49,004 bases of DNA from an uncultured Phycisphaerales bacterium (GTDB taxonomy: Bacteria; Planctomycetota; Phycisphaerae; Phycisphaerales; UBA1924). A program made the position numbers and the translations under genes. The stretch is from assembly GCA_903929885.1 (NCBI GenBank), contig CAIYWI010000076.1:1-49004 (forward strand), written 5' to 3'. The notes beneath the pieces were generated by a model. It saw nothing but the letters and a program-made list of their open reading frames with translations, was not told the DNA's origin and searched no databases. Positions 40,218 through 48,921 of the stretch are shown in pieces; the first letter of the stretch is position 1; each line of letters begins with the position of its first letter.

Positions 40218-42131
40218 GTGACGACAGGCCAGGACACCTCGGGTCGGGACGCGGGACTTGACGGCCCGACGGGTTCGGACGACGGCGTCATGCCGTCGCG
40301 TCGCGGCTCGTGGCGGCTGGCGGAGGCGGGATGGCTTGCGGCGATCGTGGCGGCCGGCATCGGCATGGCCATCGCGATGGGCGGGATCGAGACGACGAGG
40401 AACGACTTCTTCATTCCGGGCACGCAGCCCAACGGGCTGCAGCAGCGGATCCAGAGCGTGAACAGCTGCGCGTTCTGCCACGGCGGGTACAACGAGATTC
40501 ACGAGCCGATGACGGCGTGGGCCGCGAGCATGATGGGGCAGTCGGCGCGGGATCCGATCTTCCATGCGGCGTTGGCCATCGCGAACCAGGATGCGGACTT
40601 CGCGGGCGACTACTGCCTTCGGTGTCACGTGCCGGGCGGGTGGCTGGGCGGACGCGTGGCCCTCGATCCTGCGGGCGGGCAGCTGAACAACATCGACATG
40701 GAGGGCGTGAGCTGCAACTTCTGTCACCGCATGGTGGATCCGATCTATCACCCGGGCGAAAGCCCGGCGGAGGATCAGGCGATCCTCGCGGGCGTCAACC
40801 CTCCGGCCACGTCGCCTCACAGCGGTTCGTTCGTGGTGGACCCGTACGACCGGCGCCGCGGGCCGTTCGACATCAGCTACCTCGACCCGCACCCGTGGCT
40901 GCAATCGCCCTTCCACACCTCGTCGCGGATGTGCGCCACGTGCCACGACGTGAGCAATCCGGTGTACGCTCGGGCCGAGGACGGCAGCTACGTGCTGACC
41001 GATCTCGACGAGCGTGCGCCCAGCAACGACAAGCACACGCAGTTCCCGGTCGAGCGGACGTTCAGCGAGTGGGCGTCGAGTCTCTTCGGGCAGGGGCCGG
41101 TGGAGATGAACGGCCGCTTCGGGACCAACCCCTCGGCGGTGAGCTCGTGCCAGGACTGCCACATGCCCAAGACCACGGGCACGGGGTGCCACCCGGAGTT
41201 GGGACCGATCGTCCGTGACAACCTCGGCACGCACTACTTCAACGGCGCCAACACGTGGGTGCTCCGCGCGGTGCGGTCGCTCTACGACGACTCGACGACG
41301 TATCTCTCCGAGGCCAGCGTGAACGCCTCGATCGAGCGGGCAAGGCAGATGCTGGCGGCGGCGAGCGACCTCGAGTTGACGCTCGCGGGCCCCTTCATCA
41401 ACGCCCGCGTCGTCAACTACAGCGGACACAAGCTCCCGACGGGGTACGCCGAGGGTCGTCGCGTCTGGGTCAACGTCAGGTTCCTCGACGCGCAGGGCAA
41501 CCTCGTGGCTGAACGCGGCGCGTACGACCCGGCCACGGCGGTGCTGACGACCGCCGACACCAAGGTGTACGAGTGCGACCTGGGCCTCGATCCCGCCGCG
41601 GCCGCGGCGTCGGGCAAGCCCGAGGGCGTGGGCTTCCACTTCGCGATCAACAACAAGGTCTTCAAGGACAACCGCATCCCGCCGATGGGATTCACCAACG
41701 CCGCCTTCGAGGCGGTGCAGGCGCTGCCGGTGAACTACACCTACGCGGACGGCCAGTACTGGGACGACACGCTGTACGAGGTGCCGGCGGGCGCCGCGCG
41801 GGCCGAGGTTCGGGTCTTCCACCAGACCACGACCAAGGAGTACATCGAGTTCCTGCGCGACGCGAACGTGACGAACAACGCGGGCCAGATCGCCTACGAC
41901 CAGTGGGTGCTTCACGGCAAGAGCGAGCCCACGCTCATGGACTTCGCGACCATCGACCTGTATCCGTGCCTGGCCGACGTCAACGTCGACGGGGGCGTCG
42001 ATGGGGGCGACATCGAGGCCTTCTTCCTGCTGTGGTCGCAGGGGTCGCCCGCGGTCGACTTCAACGTCGATGGAGGCGTCGACGGCATGGATGTCGAGGC
42101 CTTCTTCATGCTCTGGGAACAGGGCTGCTGA
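40218..42131 (+). CDS. Multiheme c-type cytochrome with C-terminal GC-type dockerin
   Basis: 637 residues from a GTG at 40218 preceded by GGAGCGAGCGA (an ATG at 40290 is the alternative). An N-terminal anchor helix (WLAAIVAAGIGMAIAMGG) is followed by five CxxCH haem motifs: CAFCH, CLRCH, CNFCH, CATCH and CQDCH. A beta-rich region around 330-560 follows. The C-terminus has two dockerin-like Ca-binding repeats, DVNVDGGVDGGDIEAFF and DFNVDGGVDGMDVEAFF, and ends in GC, the GC-type dockerin signature. It probably moves electrons at the outer face and is tethered by the dockerin-type tail. No partner oxidoreductase gene lies nearby. Confidence 0.88.
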   Translation: MTTGQDTSGRDAGLDGPTGSDDGVMPSRRGSWRLAEAGWLAAIVAAGIGMAIAMGGIETTRNDFFIPGTQPNGLQQRIQSVNSCAFCHGGYNEIHEPMTAWAASMMGQSARDPIFHAALAIANQDADFAGDYCLRCHVPGGWLGGRVALDPAGGQLNNIDMEGVSCNFCHRMVDPIYHPGESPAEDQAILAGVNPPATSPHSGSFVVDPYDRRRGPFDISYLDPHPWLQSPFHTSSRMCATCHDVSNPVYARAEDGSYVLTDLDERAPSNDKHTQFPVERTFSEWASSLFGQGPVEMNGRFGTNPSAVSSCQDCHMPKTTGTGCHPELGPIVRDNLGTHYFNGANTWVLRAVRSLYDDSTTYLSEASVNASIERARQMLAAASDLELTLAGPFINARVVNYSGHKLPTGYAEGRRVWVNVRFLDAQGNLVAERGAYDPATAVLTTADTKVYECDLGLDPAAAAASGKPEGVGFHFAINNKVFKDNRIPPMGFTNAAFEAVQALPVNYTYADGQYWDDTLYEVPAGAARAEVRVFHQTTTKEYIEFLRDANVTNNAGQIAYDQWVLHGKSEPTLMDFATIDLYPCLADVNVDGGVDGGDIEAFFLLWSQGSPAVDFNVDGGVDGMDVEAFFMLWEQGC

Positions 42132-42269
42132 CGCGGGGGGGGCGAAGGTCACGCTGCATGGCGGCTCCCCGGCGGAGGCGAGCCGCTCGCCGAGGGCGGG
42201 CCCGGCATCCGTTTGCCATTCACGGGCGAACCTCTCGGGCTCCGATGAAACGCGGAGGTCGTGATCCCG

Positions 42270-42275
42270 TAGAAT
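42270..42275 (+). promoter_or_regulatory. -10 box TAGAAT upstream of the pseudopilin gene
   Basis: TAGAAT ends 46 bases before the GTG at 42322; the transcript would have a leader of about 40 bases containing AGGGAGC as ribosome site. The -35 is not clear. Confidence 0.35.
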
Positions 42276-42321
42276 CACGGGGTCGGGCGGAGTCGCGTTC
42301 GGATCGCGTCAGGGAGCTGTC

Positions 42322-43095
42322 GTGGCGTATCCAATCAATGTCGGTGTCGGTGCCGGCCGTCGCGAGGGCGCGGGTGGCGTCGCGGCCGTGCGCGGCTTCA
42401 CGCTCATCGAACTGCTGGTGGTGATCTCGGTGATTGCGCTGCTGATGGGCCTGCTCCTGCCCACGCTGGGCAAGACGCGGGAGAACACGCGGCGGGTGAA
42501 GTGCCAGGTGAACATGCGGAGCATCGGGCAGGGGCTCCAGATGTACATGGACACCGAATCGCGCGGGCAGCAGATCCTGCCCAAGGTGCGGCCCATCAAC
42601 GAGGGTGGCAACGACAACGACCCCACGATGCTCGACATCATGGCCAAGTACCTGGGCGCGCCGCTGCCCTTCCGCCCTTCGGAGAATGCCGACTGGGTCG
42701 TGAGCGAGCCCTTCCGCTGCCCGTCCGACAACGGCGGGTACGGCGATGACGCTCGGCCCACCTGGGCGCAGATCGGTTGGAGCTATCGCTACCTCGCCGG
42801 CGAGTTCATGGTCGCGGCCGAGGCGGTCTTCATCAAGAATCCGCAGTTCGGCGTGAGCCGCGCGTACGAGAAGGCGGGCAACACGTCGTTCATCATGGTC
42901 GACTACGAGGACTGGCACCATCCTCGTTGGAAGGAGATCTCCCGCGACTCGGACATGGGCGAGGCCCAGAAGTGGGACCGCAACGGCCTGTTCTGGGGCG
43001 ATTGGCACGTGGGCAAGGCCGAGTACATCTCCGAATCCCAGATCCGCGACTTTTTCGCCGACGTCGTCCGCTTCGGCGGCGGCATCGGAACGTGA
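42322..43095 (+). CDS. Pseudopilin-like protein
   Basis: 257 residues from a GTG with AGGGAGC in front. A prepilin leader RGFTLIELLVVISVIALLMG with Glu5 is followed by LLLPTLGKTRENTRRVKCQV and NMRSIGQGLQMYMDTESRG. The C-terminal domain ends WGDWHVGKAEYI. Such proteins are cleaved by PilD-type peptidase and enter T2SS/T4P-like fibres, or remain on the surface in planctomycetes. The following gene overlaps its stop (GTGA). Confidence 0.85.
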   Translation: MAYPINVGVGAGRREGAGGVAAVRGFTLIELLVVISVIALLMGLLLPTLGKTRENTRRVKCQVNMRSIGQGLQMYMDTESRGQQILPKVRPINEGGNDNDPTMLDIMAKYLGAPLPFRPSENADWVVSEPFRCPSDNGGYGDDARPTWAQIGWSYRYLAGEFMVAAEAVFIKNPQFGVSRAYEKAGNTSFIMVDYEDWHHPRWKEISRDSDMGEAQKWDRNGLFWGDWHVGKAEYISESQIRDFFADVVRFGGGIGT

Positions 43096-43988
43096 CCTCG
43101 CTGCGCACTCCCATGGACGCTCCATCACCATCCTCCTCCGCGTTCCCCAGTCTTCTCGACGAGCCCGGCATGCCCGCCCCGCAGGAGGGCGGCGGCAAGA
43201 CGGCTCGGCGAACGCTGCCCGGCCTTGCTGCGGCGAGGCGACTCGACGCCAACGTTCGCGCGTGGTGGCGAGGCCGGATGGAGGATCCGTCGAAGCGGCC
43301 CGGGACGATCAGGGCGTTGAGGATCGGCGCGGTGGCGCTCGCGCTGGGCGGCGGCATCGGGGCCTACTTCGCCCTGCGGCCCGTGCCCCAGCCCGACTAC
43401 ATGAGCGATCCGCTCGACGACGTCTTCAACTACACGCTCTTGACCGATGAGTTCAACCGCCTGCCCATCGAGAAGCGGCTGGAGCTGATCGGGCAACTGG
43501 TGGCGAGACTGAAGGACATGGACGGGGGCGACTCGATGCTGATGGCCGGCTTTGCCGCGGGCATCGCCGGGGCGGCCCGCAAGCAGATCGAGGAGAACGC
43601 CTCGAAGCTCGCCATCGACATGTGGGACAAGTACGCGAAGGACTACAACAAGGTCCCGGATCAGGATCGCGCCGAGTTCCTCGACAAGACGTTCATCGAG
43701 TTCGTGAAGACGATGGAGACGGTCGGCGGCAGCCCGAGCGACAAGCCGGACGAGGAGCGTCTGGCGGACGTTCGACGCCAGGTGCAGCGTGATCGCGAAC
43801 GCATGAAGGACCCGGCGCGGCAGCCTCGGGGCGAGGACCTTGGCCGCATGTTCCGGTTCATGGATCAGAACGTCGGCGGTCACGCCTCGCCCGAGCAGCG
43901 AACCCGCGGGGCGATGATGATGCGCGACATGATGCGTCACTTCCGCGGGCAGGACCTCTCGACCGGCAAGGCCCTCCCGCCCAAGTGA
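43092..43988 (+). CDS. Unknown single-span membrane protein
   Basis: 298 residues if read from the GTG at 43092, which overlaps the pseudopilin stop; an ATG at 43113 is the alternative. One membrane helix (about 76-94, IGAVALALGGGIGAYFAL). The outer part contains NYTLLTDEFNRLPIEKRLEL and a Gly/Ala-rich amphipathic stretch (MLMAGFAAGIAGAARKQI). A charged C-terminal third is rich in Met and Arg (MMMRDMMRHFRGQDL). No domain is recognised. Coupling to the pseudopilin suggests a shared envelope role. Confidence 0.65.
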   Translation: MTSLRTPMDAPSPSSSAFPSLLDEPGMPAPQEGGGKTARRTLPGLAAARRLDANVRAWWRGRMEDPSKRPGTIRALRIGAVALALGGGIGAYFALRPVPQPDYMSDPLDDVFNYTLLTDEFNRLPIEKRLELIGQLVARLKDMDGGDSMLMAGFAAGIAGAARKQIEENASKLAIDMWDKYAKDYNKVPDQDRAEFLDKTFIEFVKTMETVGGSPSDKPDEERLADVRRQVQRDRERMKDPARQPRGEDLGRMFRFMDQNVGGHASPEQRTRGAMMMRDMMRHFRGQDLSTGKALPPK

Positions 43989-44004
43989 CGGGTTGGCGGT
44001 CGCG

Positions 44005-44010
44005 TACGAT
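44005..44010 (+). promoter_or_regulatory. -10 box TACGAT nine bases before a small gene
   Basis: TACGAT at 44005-44010, nine bases before the ATG at 44020. Confidence 0.4.
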
Positions 44011-44019
44011 GCTTCCGGC

Positions 44020-44388
44020 ATGTCGACCGATCCGATCAGACCGTCAGATTCCGCCGGCAGGCCCGCCCGCATCGGAGGCGTGCCCGATGTCGATCAGGTG
44101 CAGGCGGCCTCGCAGGCCTTCGGCGCCCAAGGCGTCGACGCGGTCGCGGCGGCTCGCTATGAGGCGATGCGTGCCCGCATTCGCGAGGAGCTTGATGCCG
44201 GCCGCACGCAAGAGGCCATCCTCGACGAACTGGTGGGCATCGAGACCCGCCGCGCCTTCGGCGAGCGGGCGGGCGAAGACCTTCGCGCCAAGGTGGCGGC
44301 CCGCTTCCGCGAGGACCCGTCGTTGCGTCGGCTGTTCGAGGAGTTGATGGGGGTGGTTCGGGCCGACGACGGGCCGTCGGCGGGGTGA
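44020..44388 (+). CDS. Hypothetical small acidic protein
   Basis: 122 residues from the ATG at 44020. Ala/Arg/Glu-rich helical sequence (DQVQAASQAFGAQGVDAVAA, YEAMRARIREELDAGRTQEA), no membrane segment, no recognised family. It lies 31 bp downstream of the unknown membrane-protein gene and 78 bp upstream of the pseudokinase gene on the same strand. It could be a cytoplasmic partner of either. Confidence 0.6.
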   Translation: MSTDPIRPSDSAGRPARIGGVPDVDQVQAASQAFGAQGVDAVAAARYEAMRARIREELDAGRTQEAILDELVGIETRRAFGERAGEDLRAKVAARFREDPSLRRLFEELMGVVRADDGPSAG

Positions 44389-44466
44389 TCGGTTCTCCCA
44401 CGCACGGGGGATCGTCGTGCCGCGTGATGGCGCAGGGGGGCGTGTTCTGGGTCCACCCCCGATCGG

Positions 44467-46713
44467 ATGGCCGAAAAGCTCGGCATGGAGGCCGTCCACA
44501 CCCGTCAAGAGGAGCGATCATCGCTCGGAGCGTTCATCGAGCAGGGCATCTTGCGCTCGTGCGTCGTGTCATGGGACGACCTTGACGCGGTCGACGCGGC
44601 GACTTCCGAGGCGCCGGGGCTCGAGTCGCTCGCGGCGGCGTGGCGATCGGGCCCGGGTCGAGACGCGCTGCCTGGTTCGATGGCCGGCGAGTTCGCCTTC
44701 GAGCGTCGCATTCGCGGCTCGGGGGTGGGGCGGCTGTACGCGGGCACGGGGCCGGACGGGTCGAGCGTGGTGATCCGCGTGTGGGACGCGGGCGCCAGGG
44801 CGATCGAGGCGCTGGGGGTGCTGCGACAGCGGCGACGAGCATTGGAGCGCGTGCAAGGCGGCGGGTTCGCGATGCCTCGGGGGGAAGGCCTGCTTGACGA
44901 CGGCCGCGTGTATGCGGTCGAGACGATGGTGGAGAGTCTGCCGCTGGATGCGGCGTGCGAGACGCTGGACGAGGCGTCGCGGCTGCGGCTGATGGCGGCG
45001 GCGTGCCGACGCGTGCACGAGTTGCACCGGCACCTGATCGTGCACCGCGACCTTCGGCCCGACACGGTGCGGGTGACGCCTTCGGGCGACGTGGTGGTGA
45101 CCGCCCTGGACGGATCGGTGGCGGCGATGATGCACGCCGAGCCGCGGTCGGAGGAGGCGTGGCAGGCGGCGATGCGTTGGCAGGGCATGGGGTGCGTGAG
45201 TCCGGAGCGGATGGACCCGCAGGCGACGATCACGACGGCACAGGACATCTACTCGCTTGGCGCGATGCTGCACCTGGCGGCGACGGGCGAGATGCTCAGG
45301 GACTCGAAGGGCGAGGAGGGCGTCAGCGGGTCGGGCGCGGGAGTGGCGGCATCGGTCCGTCGCGCGACGATCGAGGATCCGTCGCTGCGCCACTCGAGCG
45401 CGGCTGAACTGGCGAACGACATCGAGCGTCTGCTCGAACCGGGGCCCGCGGGCCTGCGGGCCGACATCGCGCGCTTCACGCGCGCTCACCGAGCGGCGAG
45501 CGCGGTGGCGGCCGCGGCGATGCTGACGCTGGCGGGCGCGCTGGTCGCGACGGACGCGGGCCGTCGCGGGGTGATGGCCGAACGCGACATGGCCTACGAG
45601 GCAAGGAACAAGTCGGAGACGGTGATGGAGTTGGTGCAGCGATCCCTGAGCGCGGACGGCGGGGCGCGGGGGGTGCGAGGATCGATCGAGTCCATGCTCG
45701 GCGAGGTCGAGGCCCGGGGCATTCATGCGCCGGTGTTCCGCGCGGGCCTGCATCACGCCCTCGGCGTGATCGAACTGCGCGAAGGGGAGGCCTCGCGGGC
45801 GTCGGCGCACTTGCGTCGGGCGCTCGACGCGAGGATCGCGCTGCTGGGCGAGCGTCATCCCGACGTGGCCGAGAGTCTTCGGGCCGCGGGCGAGGCGGAC
45901 ATGGCGGCCGGGTCCGCCGCGGATGCGGCCGAGCGGTTTGCGCGGGCGGCGAGGATTCTGGAGGAGGCCGCGCCGGGCGATCGCGTCGGGCTGGCCAGGG
46001 CGCATCGGCTCTATGCGGCCGCGACCGCGCTGCTGGCCGATCCGGCGGGGGCGACCGAAGCGTTGCGTCGCGGCGAGACGCTGCTGGCGGGCGGCACGAC
46101 GCCCAACGAGCAGATCGAGCTGGCGGCGATCCTGCACCAGCACGCGGAACTCGACATCTCCAAGGGGTTCTTCGACGCGGCGTTGGAGCGAATGGCGGCG
46201 GCGACGAGGCTGCGGGCGGACCTGCGGGTGGAGGAGCGTTCGATGCGGCTGTCGGGCCTCTCGACGCTGGCGAGGATTCACCTGGGTTTGGGGAGGCACG
46301 CGGAGGCCCATGATGCGCTGATCGAAGCGCTGCGACTGGAAGGCGAGTCGGACCGGATCGAATCGGACCGGATCGAGACGCTTCGAGGCTTGGGTCTTGC
46401 GTTGATGGGCATGAACGAGCACGAGATGGCCGAGCAGCGGTTCGCGCAGGCCCTGGCCTTGTGTGCGCAGCGGCTTGATCGCGACGATCGCCGCGCGTTG
46501 TTCGTGCGCGAGGGGTTGATCCGATCGCTGCTGGCCCAGCACCAGTACGAGGCGGCACAACTGGTGCTCGACGAGGCGGTGGCGTGCTTCGATGCGCCGC
46601 ACGCCCGCGAGAGCGCCGAGCGAGTGCTCGCGCCGGTGGCCGAGGAGTTGTTCCGCATGCTCGGCCGCCACGACGCGGCGCAGCGGTGGCGGCGCATGGC
46701 CAGCGCGGCGTGA
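44467..46713 (+). CDS. Pseudokinase-like Ser/Thr kinase fold fused to TPR-type repeats
   Basis: 748 residues. The kinase-like domain (about 75-325) has a Gly-loop (RIRGSGVGRLYAGTG), but the VAIK Lys is Arg (VVIRVWD, Arg104). The catalytic loop reads VHRDLRPDTVRV (Asp195 kept, Lys replaced by Arg, Asn by Thr), and DFG is replaced by LDGS. A membrane-like segment follows (about 341-360). The C-terminal half has TPR/SEL-like helical repeats (VFRAGLHHALGVIELREGEA, RLSGLSTLARIHLGLGRHAE, LRGLGLALMGMNEHEMAEQR). Planctomycetes carry many kinase-TPR proteins; here most catalytic residues have changed, so ATP transfer is doubtful. Confidence 0.85.
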   Translation: MAEKLGMEAVHTRQEERSSLGAFIEQGILRSCVVSWDDLDAVDAATSEAPGLESLAAAWRSGPGRDALPGSMAGEFAFERRIRGSGVGRLYAGTGPDGSSVVIRVWDAGARAIEALGVLRQRRRALERVQGGGFAMPRGEGLLDDGRVYAVETMVESLPLDAACETLDEASRLRLMAAACRRVHELHRHLIVHRDLRPDTVRVTPSGDVVVTALDGSVAAMMHAEPRSEEAWQAAMRWQGMGCVSPERMDPQATITTAQDIYSLGAMLHLAATGEMLRDSKGEEGVSGSGAGVAASVRRATIEDPSLRHSSAAELANDIERLLEPGPAGLRADIARFTRAHRAASAVAAAAMLTLAGALVATDAGRRGVMAERDMAYEARNKSETVMELVQRSLSADGGARGVRGSIESMLGEVEARGIHAPVFRAGLHHALGVIELREGEASRASAHLRRALDARIALLGERHPDVAESLRAAGEADMAAGSAADAAERFARAARILEEAAPGDRVGLARAHRLYAAATALLADPAGATEALRRGETLLAGGTTPNEQIELAAILHQHAELDISKGFFDAALERMAAATRLRADLRVEERSMRLSGLSTLARIHLGLGRHAEAHDALIEALRLEGESDRIESDRIETLRGLGLALMGMNEHEMAEQRFAQALALCAQRLDRDDRRALFVREGLIRSLLAQHQYEAAQLVLDEAVACFDAPHARESAERVLAPVAEELFRMLGRHDAAQRWRRMASAA

Positions 46714-46767
46714 GATGGCCCGACACGGCCCGACACGACGAGCGAAGCCTTGGCGACGGGGCGAGGG

Positions 46768-48120
46768 TCAGCGGGCCGGCACGCGGGCGAGGGCCGACTC
46801 CCGCTCCATGGAGCGACGGAGCATCACGAAGCCGACGGCGCCGGCGGCGTTGACCGCCATGGCGACGGTGAGCATGGAGGCGGGACCGGGCAGTCCGGCG
46901 GCCTTGGCGGTTTCAAGGAGCGACACCGAGACCAGCGGGGCGATGAGGCCGCGCACGCCGTTGAGGGTGACGTGGGTGGCCATGTAGCGGCTGGTCTGCG
47001 CGGGGGGCGAGAAGTCGACGTGGCCGAGGTTCCACGCCAGCGCGCCGCCGGCGTAGGCGCAGCCCTGCACGGCGGCGCCCAGGTACATGAGCCCAACGTG
47101 TCCGGTGACGGCGGCCGCGACGAACACGACGCCGGCGATGACGAAGACCCAGCTGTGGATGGAGCGGAAACGCACGATGTGCGAGCGGTCCAGCAGCATC
47201 GCCCAGAGGGGAATGACGGCCATCTGCACGAGGGCGGGGATCGAACTGGTGATGAGGATGCTGTTGAAGTAGCCGAAGCCGAACTGCTCGCGAAGCGCGA
47301 TGACGAGAATGGGCGTGAGCATCAGGTTGCCGAAGCCCAGCACGAACATGCAGAGCATGAACTGGGCGTAGCGGCGGTCGCGGCGAAGGACGTTCCACAC
47401 CACGAGCGGCCCCTCCCACGGCTTGAGGAGCGGCCCCGACGATTCGCGAAGCAGTCGGTGCTCGCGGCGCACGCGGATGCGGCCGTACGACCAGACGGCC
47501 GCGAGCGCCGCGAGGCACGCCACCGGGACGATCTTTCGGAAGGCGTCGGGGTCGTGATCGAGGATCCAGCCCATCAACGCGCCGCCGAGGGCGACGATGA
47601 GCACCTGCGCCGACGAGAGCAGGCCCACGACGGTGGCTCTCGCGGCGGGCGGGTAGTTGGCTCGCCACACGCCCGTGCGCATCGTCACGATGCCCGACCA
47701 GCAGAGCCGCGCCGCCAGCACCAGCGCCACCAGCAGCGCGAGGCCCGAGGGCGAGTCGGGCAGCAGCGCGATGATCGCCACCAGCGCGATCACGGCCACC
47801 TGCAGCCGGTTGATGAACGGGACCAGCCGCCGCCCGTCGCCGAGCGAACTCCAGATGAAGCTCAGGATGTTGGCCAGTTCGCCCATCGAGCCCAGGAGCG
47901 CGACGGCGAAGTTGAGCCGCCGCTCGGGCACGTCGCCGTCGAAGGACTGGCGAGCGAAGACGGCCACCACGCCCCCCTCGATCATCGCGATGGCGAGCGT
48001 GAAGAAGATCGTCGCGCCCATTTCGTGGGCGAAGGTGCGCCGTGCGGAGAGGGGCACTCGCTTCGGGATCATCCTCCCGACGAGGCGTTCCAGCAGCGTC
48101 CTGTCCGGTGCGGGGCGCAC
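46768..48120 (-). CDS. Major facilitator superfamily transporter
   Basis: 450 residues with about twelve hydrophobic segments and a central loop (about 205-230, RIRVRREHRLLRESSGPLLK). Helices are plain: TIFFTLAIAMIEGGVVAVFA, LALLVALVLAARLCW, FMLCMFVLGFGNLMLTPILV, SWVFVIAGVVFVAAAVTGHV. The start is a GTG at 48120; M17 is an alternative. No diagnostic substrate motif. It is 23 bp after dut on the same strand and converges with the pseudokinase gene. Confidence 0.75.
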   Translation of the reverse strand: MRPAPDRTLLERLVGRMIPKRVPLSARRTFAHEMGATIFFTLAIAMIEGGVVAVFARQSFDGDVPERRLNFAVALLGSMGELANILSFIWSSLGDGRRLVPFINRLQVAVIALVAIIALLPDSPSGLALLVALVLAARLCWSGIVTMRTGVWRANYPPAARATVVGLLSSAQVLIVALGGALMGWILDHDPDAFRKIVPVACLAALAAVWSYGRIRVRREHRLLRESSGPLLKPWEGPLVVWNVLRRDRRYAQFMLCMFVLGFGNLMLTPILVIALREQFGFGYFNSILITSSIPALVQMAVIPLWAMLLDRSHIVRFRSIHSWVFVIAGVVFVAAAVTGHVGLMYLGAAVQGCAYAGGALAWNLGHVDFSPPAQTSRYMATHVTLNGVRGLIAPLVSVSLLETAKAAGLPGPASMLTVAMAVNAAGAVGFVMLRRSMERESALARVPAR

Positions 48121-48142
48121 GTGTCGGTGGGGGTCGCGTCGG

Positions 48143-48628
48143 TCAATGCCGTCCCGTCGAGCCGAAGCCGCCGTCGCCCCGGGCGGTGGCGTCGAGCTCC
48201 GACGCCTCCTCGATCCGCACCTGCGCGACGGGCGCGATCACGAGCTGCGCCACGCGCATCCCGTGCGTCACGGCGAAGGGCTCGTGTCCGAGGTTGATCA
48301 GCGGCACCAGCACCTCGCCCCGGTAGTCGCTGTCGATCGTGCCCGGCGCGTTGGGAAGCGTCACACCCGACTTGGTCGCCAGCCCCGAGCGAGGACGAAC
48401 CTGAGCCTCGTAGCCCGCGGGAATCGCCATGCTCAGCCGCGTCGGCACCGTGCGGATGCGGCCGGGTTCGATCACCAGCGTGGCGTCGTCACGCTCGAGG
48501 CACGCGGCAAGGTCCATGCCCGCCGATCCTGCGGTCTGATAGCGAGGCAACGTCGCCCGCGGGTCGAGCCGACGAACAAGCAGCGGGGGATGCACGGGTG
48601 CGGCGGCGCCTGGCGGAGCGAAACTCAT
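48143..48628 (-). CDS. dut: dUTP diphosphatase
   Basis: 161 residues. All five dUTPase motifs are visible: [60 protein letters not shown] and GDGGFGSTG. It hydrolyses dUTP to dUMP, limiting uracil in DNA and feeding dTMP synthesis. The ATG overlaps the stop of the upstream gene (ATGA) and TACCGT lies seven bases upstream of it, so it may be transcribed either way. Homotrimer expected. Confidence 0.95.
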   Translation of the reverse strand: MSFAPPGAAAPVHPPLLVRRLDPRATLPRYQTAGSAGMDLAACLERDDATLVIEPGRIRTVPTRLSMAIPAGYEAQVRPRSGLATKSGVTLPNAPGTIDSDYRGEVLVPLINLGHEPFAVTHGMRVAQLVIAPVAQVRIEEASELDATARGDGGFGSTGRH

Positions 48629-48921
48629 AGCACCGACGGTACACCCGTCGCCGTCACGCGAATCGTCGGCGCGGGCGAGGGAGCGGCCGTGGCCTTCTCC
48701 AACATGCGGTCATACGCCTCGATGGCCCGACGGGTCGCGTCGATGGCGTTCTCGAGACTCGAGTGGCCGGTCACCTTCTTGAAGAGGTCGCGGCGGGCCG
48801 ACCCGGACTCGGACGGAATCCGTTCGCATTCGCGACAGGCCGACTCCAGCGAATCGAGCAGCACGCGGGCTTGCTCGCGCTGGGTCTGGACGCTCGTGGC
48901 GGCGGGCTTGGATTGGATCAT
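48625..48921 (-). CDS. Small coiled-coil protein upstream of dut
   Basis: 98 residues from the ATG at 48921. The sequence is highly charged and helical, with [20 protein letters not shown] and [20 protein letters not shown], suggesting a coiled coil. A low-complexity Thr/Ala/Pro segment and TIRVTATG end it. The stop overlaps the dut start, so it is coupled to dUTPase production. No family recognised. Confidence 0.6.
   Translation of the reverse strand: MIQSKPAATSVQTQREQARVLLDSLESACRECERIPSESGSARRDLFKKVTGHSSLENAIDATRRAIEAYDRMLEKATAAPSPAPTIRVTATGVPSVL
48636..48641 (-). promoter_or_regulatory. -10 box TACCGT seven bases before dut
   Basis: TACCGT on the minus strand lies within the 3' end of the upstream small gene, seven bases before the dut ATG at 48628. 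Confidence 0.35.
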
